Shown: positions 47,201-55,251, numbered from the stretch's first letter. The stretch is DNA of 64,000 bases from Prevotella sp. P2-180 (GCF_002251435.1 NZ_NPJI01000013.1:239514-303513); one strand, 5' to 3'. The notes: a model not told the origin generated them from the sequence alone. Numbers and translations: made by a program.

Positions 47201-47794
47201 ACACCGTTCTTCATGGCAGAGATAAACGACGAGAGCGGAATCAACGCCACTGGAACGGGCATAGGACACGACATGCAGGTGGTGGTGGACAACCAGATGG
47301 CAAAGACATACGTAGTGAACGACTACTTCACCTTCGACTTCGGTAGCTTCACCAGTGGAACCGTAGGCTACCAACTGCCAGAACTTGATGAAGGCAAGCA
47401 CACACTGACGTTCAGGGCATGGGACATATACAACAACTCCTCTTCAGCCACCATCGACTTCTACGTAGACCCGAAGGCGGCACCAAAGGTGTTTGACGTG
47501 GAATGTACAGCCAACCCGGCTTCCACATCCACCACATTCCGGGTATTACACGACAGGGTAGGGAGTGACATGGACGTGACAGTGGAGATATACGACATCT
47601 CAGGACGGAAACTCGCTGCCGTTAGACAGCAGGACACCCCCGTCACCAATATCATGACCATCGACTGGGACCTCACCACGCCTGGCGGCAGCCGCATAGG
47701 TAACGGAGTGTATCTCTATCGTGTGAAAATGAACACTTCTAACGGAGAAATAGCTACAAAAGCGAAAAAACTAATCATATTAAGCAATAAATAG
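44228..47794 (+). CDS. porU: Type IX secretion system sortase PorU (peptidase C25)
   Basis: 1188 residues with a signal peptide (about 1-24). Gingipain-type C25 peptidase domain in the middle: the catalytic His in MDYCGHGRADC (about 681) and Cys in WITASCDIMPFDG (about 716). A beta-rich C-terminal region ends in a T9SS-type sorting domain (GNGVYLYRVKM..., KAKKLIILSNK). PorU is the outer-membrane surface sortase that cleaves the C-terminal signal of T9SS cargo and attaches it to anionic LPS. It is followed by porV after 46 bp, and the porU-porV pair is conserved in Bacteroidetes. The alpha-amylase nearby has the type of tail it would process. Confidence 0.94.
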   Translation: MRPFHTIMAVIISAFAFCHEIKAQDFFNLTPDQVRIDDTLPVFQHNVELGENYNNLSWLVGIEYPEYLDMTDNDLRRYFNLTRDTMPETPEINTHLSVTRKKGKLTVSFVPIVFKDGRFKKLVSFKLNIQLIKSNLAKTRAGEEEEEEKRYADNSVLANGSWAKIRVAQTGIHELTEATIRKAGFTDLSKVRIYGYGGALQPERLTLSYMQSTDDLQEVPSVYVGGRRLFYAKGPVTMGSGTRTRNPYSNYGYYFITQGDTEPLTVDEQTFKASFYPSEEFRNTLYEVDDYAWYAGGRNLYDSQAFGTGVSHDYKLSSHPTCTSGKVTVAVTADRQLSVAVSVNGNDVGSFTTSNIGQYDKAKVTTKSFIATLQAENTVTIKQNGEGEMKLDYIIVTNDSISPAPDLAATQFPTAEYVYRITNQNLHAHMAVDMTIVIPTSQKWLQEAERLKTLHETRDGMTVRIVPLDEIENEFSSGTPDATAIRRYMKMMYDRAQGEDDMPKYLLLFGDAAWDNRMNSQDWKRFDQMDFITCFESENSLSSTESFVTDDFFVMLDDGERLVTSGQYSGTPDVAVGRLPARTLDQAKTLVDKIESYLSDDVTGDWRNTVVFMGDDGNANIHMADADEAAEEVRKLAPSIDLKKVMWDAYQMESGATGNTYPDVTRQIKQYMQSGALIMDYCGHGRADCISHEMVLSLNDFCSIRTKKMPLWITASCDIMPFDGQEDNIGETSMLYADGGAIAFFGTSRTVYADRNKTMNMALLKYLFTKDANGNYPTVGEASRKAKEELATMVQGVVEGKFEDLTINKLQYSLLGDPAVRLHIPDMTVSIDSINGMPVQKDGLVVMAAGEKVKVTGHVEGSEGLANDFNGVVTANIKGTQEKIVCRLNNDPDADAPFEYYDRTSIIYRGSDSIRAGRFCVEFIVPRDIKYSDSPGQILLYANDNLGRQANGNSYNIAFNGTKEEMADSIGPSIFCYLNSKSFTNGERVHPTPFFMAEINDESGINATGTGIGHDMQVVVDNQMAKTYVVNDYFTFDFGSFTSGTVGYQLPELDEGKHTLTFRAWDIYNNSSSATIDFYVDPKAAPKVFDVECTANPASTSTTFRVLHDRVGSDMDVTVEIYDISGRKLAAVRQQDTPVTNIMTIDWDLTTPGGSRIGNGVYLYRVKMNTSNGEIATKAKKLIILSNK

Positions 47795-47840
47795 TATATG
47801 ATTCACGTTTAAATAAAAAATAATAGTACATTCAGATAAA

Positions 47841-48998
47841 ATGAAAAGACTGACAATAGTAATTCTCTCACTGCTTGCCGCCTTCTCAAATGTCGTGGCA
47901 CAGGATGAGAAGCTTTCGGAATTCAATCAGGTGGAACATGCGGTGATATCACAAACCATCGCTCCCGACGCAAGGGCGGCGGGTATGGGTGACGTGGGTG
48001 CCGCTACCGACCCTGATGTGAATTCGCAATTCTGGAACCCCGCAAAATATCCATTCTGCATCAGCCGTGCGGGTATCTCGCTTAACTATACACCATGGTT
48101 GCGACAACTCGTGAGCGACATTGACTTGGCTTATCTCTCCGGATACTACCGAATAGGCGACTACAGTGCCGTATCGGGATCTATAAGGTATTTCTCGCTC
48201 GGTGAGGTGATTACGGCTAATGAGTCTATGACGGTTAACCCGTACGAAATGTCGGTAGACGTGGCTTATTCGCTCATGCTCAGCGAGAACTTCTCTCTTG
48301 CGGCTGCACTGCGCTGGATATATAGCGACCTGCGCTATGACTATTCTGAGGACTCCGCTCCCGCATCGGCCTTTGCTGCCGACATCGCCATGTACTACAA
48401 CAACTATTTCAATATGGGTAATCGTGAGTGTCAGCTTGGTCTCGGTCTTAATATAAGTAATGTGGGAAGTAAGATAACATACTATGGCGACGACCGCAGC
48501 CAGTTCCTGCCTGCCAATCTCCGTCTCGGTGCCTCGCTGCTAATTCCAGTGGACGAGTGGAACCGGTTCTCTATCAGTGCCGACGCCAACAAGTTGCTCG
48601 TTCCCACCGTGCCAAAGCAGGAGGAAGGCGAGAGCTCGGCTGACTATCAGGAGCGTGTGATACGCGAATATAGCGACGTGAGTGCCATCTCAGGCATCTT
48701 CAAGAGCTTCGGCGACGCTCCCGGAGGCTTCAAGGAGGAACTGCAAGAGATACAGTGGAGCGTGGGAGCGGAATATGTTTACCACGACCAGTTCTCACTG
48801 CGTGCCGGCTATCATCATGAGAGTCAAAACAAGGGCAACAGAAAGTATTTCACCGTAGGTGGAGGATTCCGCATGAATGTCTTCTCCCTTGACGTGGGTT
48901 ATGTGATCTCTACAGCACAAAGTAATCCTCTCGACCAAACCCTCCGTTTCTCCCTCACGTTTGACATGGACGGACTGAAGGATTTGTTTAAGAGGTAG
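47841..48998 (+). CDS. porV: Type IX secretion system outer membrane protein PorV
   Basis: 385 residues with signal peptide (MKRLTIVILSLLAAFSNVVA). FadL-like outer-membrane beta-barrel; the DARAAGMGDVGAATDPDVNS block (about 42-61) is diagnostic of PorV/PorQ-type proteins, and the chain ends with a barrel strand RFSLTFDMDGLKDLFKR. PorV (LptO) shuttles cargo from the SprA translocon to PorU at the surface. Organised as porU-porV. ispF begins 16 bp downstream and may be read through. Confidence 0.94.
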   Translation: MKRLTIVILSLLAAFSNVVAQDEKLSEFNQVEHAVISQTIAPDARAAGMGDVGAATDPDVNSQFWNPAKYPFCISRAGISLNYTPWLRQLVSDIDLAYLSGYYRIGDYSAVSGSIRYFSLGEVITANESMTVNPYEMSVDVAYSLMLSENFSLAAALRWIYSDLRYDYSEDSAPASAFAADIAMYYNNYFNMGNRECQLGLGLNISNVGSKITYYGDDRSQFLPANLRLGASLLIPVDEWNRFSISADANKLLVPTVPKQEEGESSADYQERVIREYSDVSAISGIFKSFGDAPGGFKEELQEIQWSVGAEYVYHDQFSLRAGYHHESQNKGNRKYFTVGGGFRMNVFSLDVGYVISTAQSNPLDQTLRFSLTFDMDGLKDLFKR

Positions 48999-49014
48999 AT
49001 AGAATAAGGTAATT

Positions 49015-49494
49015 ATGAAAATAAGAACAGGATTTGGATTTGATGTACACAAACTCGTGGAAGGACGCGAGTTGTGGATGGGTGGCATAAAACTAGAACA
49101 CTCACTCGGACTGCTCGGCCATAGCGACGCCGACGTGCTTATACATGCCATTTGCGACGCCCTGCTCGGTGCCGCCAACATGCGTGATATAGGCTACCAC
49201 TTCCCCGACACATCTGCCGACACTCTCGACATCGACAGCAAGATTCTTCTGAGGGAAACAATGGACCTTATAGCCACCAAAGGCTACCGCCTTGGCAATA
49301 TCGACGCAACCATCTGCGCCGAACGACCGAAAATGAATCCGCATATTCCCGCTATGAAGGAATGTCTCGCAAAAGTGATGGGCTGCGACGTGGACGACAT
49401 ATCCATCAAGGCCACCACAACGGAGAAGCTGGGATTCACAGGACGCGAGGAAGGCATCAGCGCATATGCCACTGTACTTATAACAAAAGACTAA
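49015..49494 (+). CDS. ispF: 2-C-methyl-D-erythritol 2,4-cyclodiphosphate synthase
   Basis: 159 residues, the normal size. Zinc site in GFGFDVHKL (Asp-x-His, about 6-14) and HSDADVLIHAICDALLGA (about 40-57, second His); substrate loop FPDTSADTLDIDS; C-terminal KATTTEKLGFTGREEGI signature. It forms the cyclic diphosphate in the non-mevalonate isoprenoid pathway in the cytoplasm. It follows porV by 16 bp. Secure. Confidence 0.97.
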   Translation: MKIRTGFGFDVHKLVEGRELWMGGIKLEHSLGLLGHSDADVLIHAICDALLGAANMRDIGYHFPDTSADTLDIDSKILLRETMDLIATKGYRLGNIDATICAERPKMNPHIPAMKECLAKVMGCDVDDISIKATTTEKLGFTGREEGISAYATVLITKD

Positions 49495-49591
49495 CATGTG
49501 TGAAAATGCTGTTAAAATCTCTTGTGTGCGCAAACAAACGTTGATTTAAGTCAAGAATGAGTTGAAAAATCAAATAAAAATATCCATATCT

Positions 49592-49623
49592 ATTGACACG
49601 AGGCAAAAAAAGTAGTAACTTTG
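49592..49623 (+). promoter_or_regulatory. Promoter of the structured RNA candidate
   Basis: ATTG (49592-49595), 20 bp, TAACTTTG (49616-49623). The spacing is identical to that of the small RNA promoter at 29.7 kb and the tRNA-Lys promoter. Confidence 0.7.
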
Positions 49624-49629
49624 CATCGT

Positions 49630-49908
49630 CAAAAGGTTAATAGATTGTTTTAGGTTAGTAGTAATATTTATAGTTTTAGGTTTTTAGTTATTGGTAGAAA
49701 GAAAGTTTTAAATGTGGATAACAGAGGCCGCCGTGAGGCTCCCTTAACTTTCAAGGTTAGTATTAGTTTTAGTTATGACGCCCCGTGAGCTATTATTTAA
49801 TAGCCTCGGGACTCTGGCTAAACTAGCCAGACTTTAACAAGAATAGGATTTTTAGTTAAACATAGGCTTTGAACGTCACGGCTCGTTGATGAGTGGTGGC
49901 GTTCTTTT
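49630..49908 (+). ncRNA. Candidate structured non-coding RNA, about 280 nt
   Basis: A promoter (49592-49623), no usable reading frame, and an intrinsic terminator (49871-49909) define the transcript. The 5' part is U-rich with repeated TTTTAGGTTAG/TTTAGTT motifs. The 3' part is structured: hairpin CCCG-T-GAGCTATT/AATAGCCTCGGG (49782-49810), and a perfect CTGGCTA-AAC-TAGCCAG hairpin (49814-49830) four bases later. A purine-rich GAGGCCGCCGTGAGGCTC element is at about 49726-49743. It does not show the conserved features I know for RNase P RNA, tmRNA, SRP RNA or 6S RNA. It lies between ispF and the convergent amylase gene. Confidence 0.6.
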
Positions 49909-49909
49909 T
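49871..49909 (+). terminator. Intrinsic terminator of the structured RNA candidate
   Basis: Stem GAACG...TCAC / GTGG...CGTTC followed by T7; the T-run touches the stop codon of the convergent alpha-amylase gene. Confidence 0.75.
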
Positions 49910-51682
49910 TTATTCTATCACTATCTTCTTCTTTCCAATGATATACATTCCAGAAGGCAGGCCGTTTATGGCTTCTTCTATCGTAGCACCTTTCTTGCAT
50001 CTTCTTATTTCGATGCCTGCTGTTGAGTATACCCTAATTTCCTTGGTGGTAAGGTCTGCCTCGATGCTGTTGATGCCTGTTTCGGAGAATGTGCCGCAAA
50101 GGCCGTAGGAGTCGAAATAACCGCCTTCGTGATATTCAAAGTCAGCTGTCTGTGGTGCGCCGTTTTTAGAGAAGATGATTCCTGTTGGCTTACCTTCTGT
50201 AGATGTCGGGCCTACCCATTTCCAAATGGCTTTGCCATTGTCGCTTGTTCCTACCTTAGTGCATTTCACGCCAGGCCAGCTTCCGCCGGTGAAGTTCTTT
50301 GTGTTGTTCCAGCACCAGCAGTAGATATCGCCTGAGCCCCAGTTTTCGGGCACTTCGAAGAAGGCGTACATCTTGCCTTCCTCAGGCTTGCAACATTCAG
50401 GCATGGTGAAAGGCTTTTCGTCCGACTTGATGTCGTCTATTCCGTCGATATTCACATTGTCATCCACATACATCTTATACATGGTACCCTCGGTGGCGAG
50501 TTTGAATCCTGCGGTACTGAGTGAGGAGACTTGTCCCAAGAGTAGAAGCAGTGTGCCGTTGTCGCCTTTCACCTTCAGATAGTATCCGGCGTCTTTCTGT
50601 CCTTTCTCCACAATAGCGTTTGTGTTTGTCATTCCGACAGCCTTGCGCACGAAAATCATCTTCTTTATGGCGGTCTTGTATTTGTTCCAGTGGTCAAAGA
50701 ACACACAAGGAGTGCCTGGCATGCTCATGATGTATGCGTTGGCGGCCTCTATGTTTGCTGGACATCTGTTGCCGTCTCTGTAGGTGTCGTGGTTGTCCAC
50801 AAACGTGACAGAGTAGCGGCTATAGTTATCGTCAGAGGCGAGGCTGCTGCCATTGAGCCGTGTCCACTGTCCTTTGCCGATGGCGTCGTTGATGTAGTAT
50901 TTCAACGGAAAGTCGAAGGCGGCGCTCTGTATCACCCCGTCTTGTTTTGTACCGTTAATCCAGTTTTTCACGTATGCCACATTTCCGTCCCAGTACTCAC
51001 CGACAGAGTATTCTACTTCTGCTTTTTTGTTGTATATACCATTGTATTTTGGATTATATCCTTTAACGAAGTCATATCTGAATCCCACGTAGCCGATATC
51101 GTTTTTCAGGAAGTCGAGGTATGCGTTCACGTTGTTCTGCACGTTTGCGCTTGTATGGTCAAGGTCGCGTGCTCCGTCCCATCCCTCACCCGTATCGGTT
51201 GCTCCAGTGGGTTTATAACCATTTTTGCTACATTCGTCGTTCTTGCATACGTCGCTGAGTCCGAGTTGGTATGTTACGCCCTTATAGGTTTCGGCGGGGA
51301 AGTCCACCCACGATTGCACTCCATTTCGGTGGTTGATAACAATATCGGCAATGAATCCTACCCCTTTGTCCTTGTAAGTCTTAATCATCGAGCGGAGTTC
51401 ATTTTCGGTACCGAAGGCGCAGTCTTGCTTAAACCAGTAAACGGGGTGGTAGCCCATGTTCATGGTCATGCTTCCTGCATAGGCGGAGTTAGGCACCCAT
51501 ATCAGGTCGAAGTAATCGGCAATCTCGTCGGCCTGTTTTTCGAGATTTGCCCAATTAGACTCAGAGTACGAGTCCCAAGCGAAGCCTTGCAGCATCACTC
51601 CCTTGTATTGCTTTGGCCATCCTTGTGCCGCAGCTTGCATCACAATAAACAATGCGATGACAAAAGTGAAAATCTTTCTCAT
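49910..51682 (-). CDS. Secreted alpha-amylase GH13 with starch-binding module and T9SS sorting tail
   Basis: 590 residues. Signal peptide (MRKIFTFVIALFIVMQAAA); GH13 barrel with the nucleophile Asp in GFRYDFVKGY (about 200), acid Glu in SVGEYWDG (about 229) and transition-state Asp in FVDNHDT (about 296); a C-terminal beta domain; a module with GDIYCWCWNNTKNFTGGSWP (about 455-475) like the CBM26-type starch-binding domains; and a C-terminal T9SS type A sorting domain (about 525-590, IRVYSTAGIEIRR ... LPSGMYIIG). It would be displayed or released by the T9SS and cut internal alpha-1,4 bonds of starch. A palindromic operator shared with the GH97 gene lies 107 bp upstream. Confidence 0.94.
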   Translation of the reverse strand: MRKIFTFVIALFIVMQAAAQGWPKQYKGVMLQGFAWDSYSESNWANLEKQADEIADYFDLIWVPNSAYAGSMTMNMGYHPVYWFKQDCAFGTENELRSMIKTYKDKGVGFIADIVINHRNGVQSWVDFPAETYKGVTYQLGLSDVCKNDECSKNGYKPTGATDTGEGWDGARDLDHTSANVQNNVNAYLDFLKNDIGYVGFRYDFVKGYNPKYNGIYNKKAEVEYSVGEYWDGNVAYVKNWINGTKQDGVIQSAAFDFPLKYYINDAIGKGQWTRLNGSSLASDDNYSRYSVTFVDNHDTYRDGNRCPANIEAANAYIMSMPGTPCVFFDHWNKYKTAIKKMIFVRKAVGMTNTNAIVEKGQKDAGYYLKVKGDNGTLLLLLGQVSSLSTAGFKLATEGTMYKMYVDDNVNIDGIDDIKSDEKPFTMPECCKPEEGKMYAFFEVPENWGSGDIYCWCWNNTKNFTGGSWPGVKCTKVGTSDNGKAIWKWVGPTSTEGKPTGIIFSKNGAPQTADFEYHEGGYFDSYGLCGTFSETGINSIEADLTTKEIRVYSTAGIEIRRCKKGATIEEAINGLPSGMYIIGKKKIVIE

Positions 51683-51727
51683 TTTATCGGTCTTTAATTA
51701 TGTTTTATAAGATTATTGTTTTCATTG

Positions 51728-51735
51728 CAAAATTA
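51728..51735 (-). promoter_or_regulatory. -7 element upstream of the alpha-amylase gene
   Basis: TAATTTTG on the minus strand, 45 bp before the start codon. No good TTTG at the expected distance, consistent with a promoter that needs an activator. Confidence 0.5.
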
Positions 51736-51788
51736 CAAAATCTTTTGTCAGGCTGGTTGATTTCCGGTGATAATATTCTATATCATCC

Positions 51789-51804
51789 GCGCAATCGTTT
51801 GCAC
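51789..51804. promoter_or_regulatory. LacI-type palindromic operator candidate upstream of alpha-amylase
   Basis: On the minus strand GTGCAAACGATTGCGC; 15 of 16 bases equal the operator at 29622-29637. It lies about 54 bp upstream of the -7 element, a position more like an activator site than a repressor site. Confidence 0.65.
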
Positions 51805-51811
51805 GAAAGCG

Positions 51812-51855
51812 AAAAATGCGGGCTGACAAACAGTTATCATTTGTCAGCCCGCATT
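51812..51855 (-). terminator. Terminator of the rsmI - lipoprotein operon
   Basis: Perfect 16-bp stem AATGCGGGCTGACAAA / TTTGTCAGCCCGCATT with a 9-base loop, followed on the minus strand by T5. It is about 60 bp after the lipoprotein stop; the gap between is made of TAACTCC-type short repeats (about 51859-51911). Confidence 0.85.
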
Positions 51856-51913
51856 GTCTTAACTCCTTAACTCCTTAACTCCCCATTTTAACTCCCCATT
51901 ATAACTCCTTACA

Positions 51914-52762
51914 CTACTTCACCAGTATTACGAGATATTTGCTTGTGCTCCAGAACAGTTGCGGATTAGTGATGCGCAGTACATACTGTTTGTTGGCGTC
52001 ACGTTGCAGGGTATAGCTGTTTGAAGGGTGGGCGGTAAGCATCTCGGCAGAACGCGAGTATAGCTTTATCTCCTTGTCTATACGAATGTCTATCTTCGTG
52101 AAATAGTCGCGGTTGAAGTTGCCCTGTAGCACCTTCCCTCCGGCGTAGATGTTCTGTTCCTTCAGTTCGCTCTTTGTACCGAACACAAACCAAGCGGTGT
52201 TCAGTTCCTTGTCCTGTGCGTTGATGGTCTCGGTCTTCTTTGAGCTCTCGGTCGTGAGGTTGCTCACGTCGGTATTGAGGTTTGCTATGCTCTCGTCCAG
52301 TTCTGAGATGTGTATGTCCTTGGCGTCGAGTTCAGCGCGCAACTGTTGTATCTGTTGGTTTTTCTCTTCCAGCTGCATTGTGAGGTTTTCAATTGCCTTT
52401 TTAAACTGTTCGCCCTTAAACGAGCTCTCCCTCAGCTGTTGGCGCAATTTGTTTATCAACTGTCGGTTTTGTGCCATTGTCTGTTGTATAAACTGCATGT
52501 TCTCACGAATGCGTTGCTGTTTGTTGGCGCCTTCTCCGTCTTTAGCTATGCTGACGCGGTTTTCAGCCTCGGCAATTTCTCTGAAACCCTCTTCGATTTC
52601 GTTCATTGTCGACATCATGTCGTTGATCTCGTTGTCTTTCTGTGCAATGATTTGTGTCAACGAGTCACGCTGTTGTACCAGTGCAGAGTCGTTTTTCGCC
52701 TTTTCTTGCTTGCAGGCCACCATGGCAGCCATGCACAAGCCAAATAACATCAGTTTTTTCAT
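51914..52762 (-). CDS. Coiled-coil lipoprotein of unknown function
   Basis: 282 residues from the start MKKLMLFGLCMAAMVAC; a start two codons earlier (52768) is possible but the chosen one fits a lipoprotein signal with lipobox AMVAC (Cys at about 17). A long heptad-repeat coiled coil follows (about 30-190; LRQQLRES, MQLEEKNQQIQQLRAELDAK), then a small beta domain (about 200-282, TAWFVFGTKSELKEQ ... YLVILVK). Probably anchored in the outer or inner membrane with a periplasmic coil. It follows rsmI with a few bases between and shares its promoter. Similar proteins are common in Bacteroidales but I know no function. Confidence 0.8.
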   Translation of the reverse strand: MKKLMLFGLCMAAMVACKQEKAKNDSALVQQRDSLTQIIAQKDNEINDMMSTMNEIEEGFREIAEAENRVSIAKDGEGANKQQRIRENMQFIQQTMAQNRQLINKLRQQLRESSFKGEQFKKAIENLTMQLEEKNQQIQQLRAELDAKDIHISELDESIANLNTDVSNLTTESSKKTETINAQDKELNTAWFVFGTKSELKEQNIYAGGKVLQGNFNRDYFTKIDIRIDKEIKLYSRSAEMLTAHPSNSYTLQRDANKQYVLRITNPQLFWSTSKYLVILVK

Positions 52763-52772
52763 ATACATTATT

Positions 52773-53465
52773 TTATTTGTTATTTTTATTCTTTATGTCA
52801 TTGCCAGCCACCATCACCACTATTTCACCTCTTGGCTCGGTGGCGGTGAAATGTTCAACCAGTTCAGCGAGGCTTCCTCTCACAGCCTCTTCGTGAATCT
52901 TCGATATCTCACGGCAAACACACGCTTGTCGGTCGGGACCGAAAAACTCAGCAAATTGCGTCAGTGTTTTTAGAAGTCTGTAGGGAGATTCATAGAACAC
53001 CATAGTACGCTGTTCCTCGGCAAGAGCCTTCAGTCTTGTCTGTCGTCCTTTCTTTTGTGGCAGGAATCCCTCAAATGAGAACCTGTCGCATGGCAGTCCG
53101 CTCATCACGAGGGCAGGGACAAAGGCTGTTGGCCCGGGAAGGCATGTCACCTCTACTCCAGCCTTTGCAGCCTCGCGTGTTAGCAGGAAGCCGGGGTCGC
53201 TGATGCCTGGTGTGCCGGCATCGCTAATCAGCGCAATGTTCTGTCCGGCCTTCAGCCGTTCCACTATGCCGGCAGAAGTGCCGTGCTCGTTAAACTTATG
53301 ATGCGACATCAGTTTGTTTTGAATGTCGAAATGCTTAAGCAGGATACCCGACGTCCGGGTGTCCTCAGCAAGCACCAAGTCAGCCTCTTTCAGAATTCTG
53401 ACAGCGCGGAATGTCATGTCTTCCATATTACCCACAGGGGTTGGAACAATGTATAATGTGCCCAT
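52773..53465 (-). CDS. rsmI: 16S rRNA 2'-O-ribose C1402 methyltransferase RsmI
   Basis: 230 residues, the short form usual in Bacteroidetes. Tetrapyrrole-methylase fold with TLYIVPTPVGNMEDMT (about 3-18), AEDTRTSGILLKHF (about 34-47), ISDAGTPGISDPG (about 80-92) and the LPGPTAFVPALVMSGL loop (about 109-124). It methylates the ribose of C1402 in 16S rRNA. A TACATTTG box on the minus strand lies at 53474-53481, so the mRNA leader would be very short. Followed by the lipoprotein gene. Confidence 0.95.
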   Translation of the reverse strand: MGTLYIVPTPVGNMEDMTFRAVRILKEADLVLAEDTRTSGILLKHFDIQNKLMSHHKFNEHGTSAGIVERLKAGQNIALISDAGTPGISDPGFLLTREAAKAGVEVTCLPGPTAFVPALVMSGLPCDRFSFEGFLPQKKGRQTRLKALAEEQRTMVFYESPYRLLKTLTQFAEFFGPDRQACVCREISKIHEEAVRGSLAELVEHFTATEPRGEIVVMVAGNDIKNKNNK

Positions 53466-53520
53466 ATTATCGGCAAATGTAGTGAATTATTGTCGAATAA
53501 CGAAAAAAAACGCCAAAAAC

Positions 53521-53552
53521 TTTGCATATTTTAATACCAATTTGTAATTTTG
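53521..53552 (+). promoter_or_regulatory. Promoter of tdk
   Basis: TTTG (53521-53524), 20 bp, TAATTTTG (53545-53552). The start codon is at 53560, so the predicted transcript has almost no leader. Confidence 0.75.
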
Positions 53553-53559
53553 TACCGAA

Positions 53560-54141
53560 ATGATAGAAAACTTAACAGGGGAAGTGCACCGCCCCGGCAG
53601 AATAGAAGTGGTGTGCGGCTCAATGTTCTCGGGTAAGACCGAAGAACTCATACGCCGTTTGAGAAGGGCAAAATTCGCCCGGCAGAGAGTGGAGATCTAC
53701 AAGCCTGCCATTGATAAGAGATACTCTGAGGAAGAGGTGGTCAGTCATGACAGTAATGCCATTATGTCTACACCCATCGACTCCTCGGCACAGATACTGT
53801 TGCTCTCTTCCGACATAGATGTAGTGGGCATTGATGAAGCCCAGTTCTTTGACGATGGACTTGTGGATGTTTGTAACGAACTTGCCAATCGTGGGGTGAG
53901 GGTCATTGTGGCTGGATTGGACATGGACTATAAGGGAGTGCCTTTTGGTCCGATTCCAGCCTTGTGTGCCATTGCCGACGATGTGCAGAAAGTGCATGCC
54001 ATCTGTGTGAAGTGCGGGGCTCTGGCGTATGTAAGCCACCGGAAGGTGCATGGCGACAAGCGTGTGATGCTTGGCGAAATGCAGGAATATGAACCCCTTT
54101 GTAGGGATTGCTACATAAAGGCGCTGAATAATTCTAAGTAA
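53560..54141 (+). CDS. tdk: Thymidine kinase
   Basis: 193 residues, type II thymidine kinase. P-loop [14 protein letters not shown] (about 21-34), the Walker B/lasso [12 protein letters not shown] (about 91-102) and the zinc-binding cysteines in CVKCGAL (about 151-157) and CRDCYIK (about 184-190). It phosphorylates thymidine in the salvage pathway. The promoter is so close that the mRNA may be leaderless. The permease gene follows after 12 bp. Confidence 0.95.
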   Translation: MIENLTGEVHRPGRIEVVCGSMFSGKTEELIRRLRRAKFARQRVEIYKPAIDKRYSEEEVVSHDSNAIMSTPIDSSAQILLLSSDIDVVGIDEAQFFDDGLVDVCNELANRGVRVIVAGLDMDYKGVPFGPIPALCAIADDVQKVHAICVKCGALAYVSHRKVHGDKRVMLGEMQEYEPLCRDCYIKALNNSK

Positions 54142-54153
54142 ATAGAACTTATT

Positions 54154-55251
54154 ATGTTAGAGAAAACCATTACTTTCGACCGTTTTGTGCGTGGTATGCT
54201 CACAACCTTGCTAATTGGTGCTATACTTTTTGTGGTGAACTATCTAAGCAATGTGCTATTGCCGTTTTTCATAGCTTGGCTCCTGGCATACATGCTTTAT
54301 CCTATTGTTGTGTTTGTACAGAACAAACTGCATGTGCCGGGGCGTGCTCTTAGCATCATCGTCACCCTGGTCTTTGTATTGTCGGTCATAGGCGGCATCA
54401 TATACCTTATCATACCTCCCATGATCGAACAGTTTGAGAAGTTGGGAGATCTAGTCACGCGCTATCTGCATCAGACCACAAATATCAACAATATCCCTCT
54501 TGCCGTACATCGTTGGCTTACGGAAAATAGCGACGAGATACAGCAATTCTTCCAAAACAAGGAAGTGTCGGAGGCCATACGCAATGCGATGCCGAAGGTG
54601 TTTGCAGTCATTACAGAGACGGCAAATATCATCATAAGTATCATAGCCTCGTTAGTCACGCTCATCTATCTCTTCTTCATACTCCTTGACTATGAGGTGC
54701 TCTCGCAAGGATTCATACACATGTTCCCGAAGAAGAACAGGCCGTTTTGGCGTTCGCTCATGGACGATGTGGAGCGTCAGCTTGACAGTTACATACGCGG
54801 TCAGGGACTGGTAGCCTTGTCCATAGGTATACTGTTTTGTATAGGCTTCACCATCATCGGTTTTCCAATGGCAATCGGCCTTGGCATTCTGATGGGATTG
54901 TTGAGTCTGGTGCCATACGTACATGGTTTTGGCCTCATTCCCATAGTCTTGTTAGCCGGTCTGAAAGCAGCCGACACTGGACAGAATTTCTGGGTGATAT
55001 TACTCTCAGCCCTTGCCGTCTTTGCGATAGTTCAGCTCATCACCGACATGGTGTTGACACCGAAAATTATGGGAAAGGCAATGGGGCTCAATCCCGCCAT
55101 CCTGCTTCTATCCCTCTCAGTGTGGGGAGCCCTTCTAGGTTTCATCGGCCTTATCATCGCCCTTCCCCTTACCACGTTACTCATTGCTTATTATAAGAGG
55201 TATGTGACCAAAGAGGGTGGGGAAGAGGAGTTAAAAGAGTCAAAAGAATAA
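54154..55251 (+). CDS. AI-2E family transporter
   Basis: 365 residues. Two N-terminal membrane helices, a periplasmic helical region (about 90-150), and five to six further helices, including the conserved LGILMGLLSLVPYVHGFGLI (about 243-262) and a family end TTLLIAYYKRY. Members of this family have been linked to autoinducer-2 export or to Na+/H+ antiport, but for most the substrate is unknown. The tail is short and acidic (EEELKESKE). Second gene after tdk. Confidence 0.88.
   Translation: MLEKTITFDRFVRGMLTTLLIGAILFVVNYLSNVLLPFFIAWLLAYMLYPIVVFVQNKLHVPGRALSIIVTLVFVLSVIGGIIYLIIPPMIEQFEKLGDLVTRYLHQTTNINNIPLAVHRWLTENSDEIQQFFQNKEVSEAIRNAMPKVFAVITETANIIISIIASLVTLIYLFFILLDYEVLSQGFIHMFPKKNRPFWRSLMDDVERQLDSYIRGQGLVALSIGILFCIGFTIIGFPMAIGLGILMGLLSLVPYVHGFGLIPIVLLAGLKAADTGQNFWVILLSALAVFAIVQLITDMVLTPKIMGKAMGLNPAILLLSLSVWGALLGFIGLIIALPLTTLLIAYYKRYVTKEGGEEELKESKE

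Noticed and set aside
49630..49908. RNase P RNA, tmRNA, 6S RNA or SRP RNA
   Set aside because: None of the conserved segments I know for these (for example the RNase P GAGGAAAGUC block, a tmRNA-type CCA end and tag frame, or long 6S closing stems) could be found.
50690..51697. 335-codon open frame on the plus strand
   Set aside because: Antisense to the alpha-amylase gene; Val/His/Cys-rich translation typical of a shadow frame.
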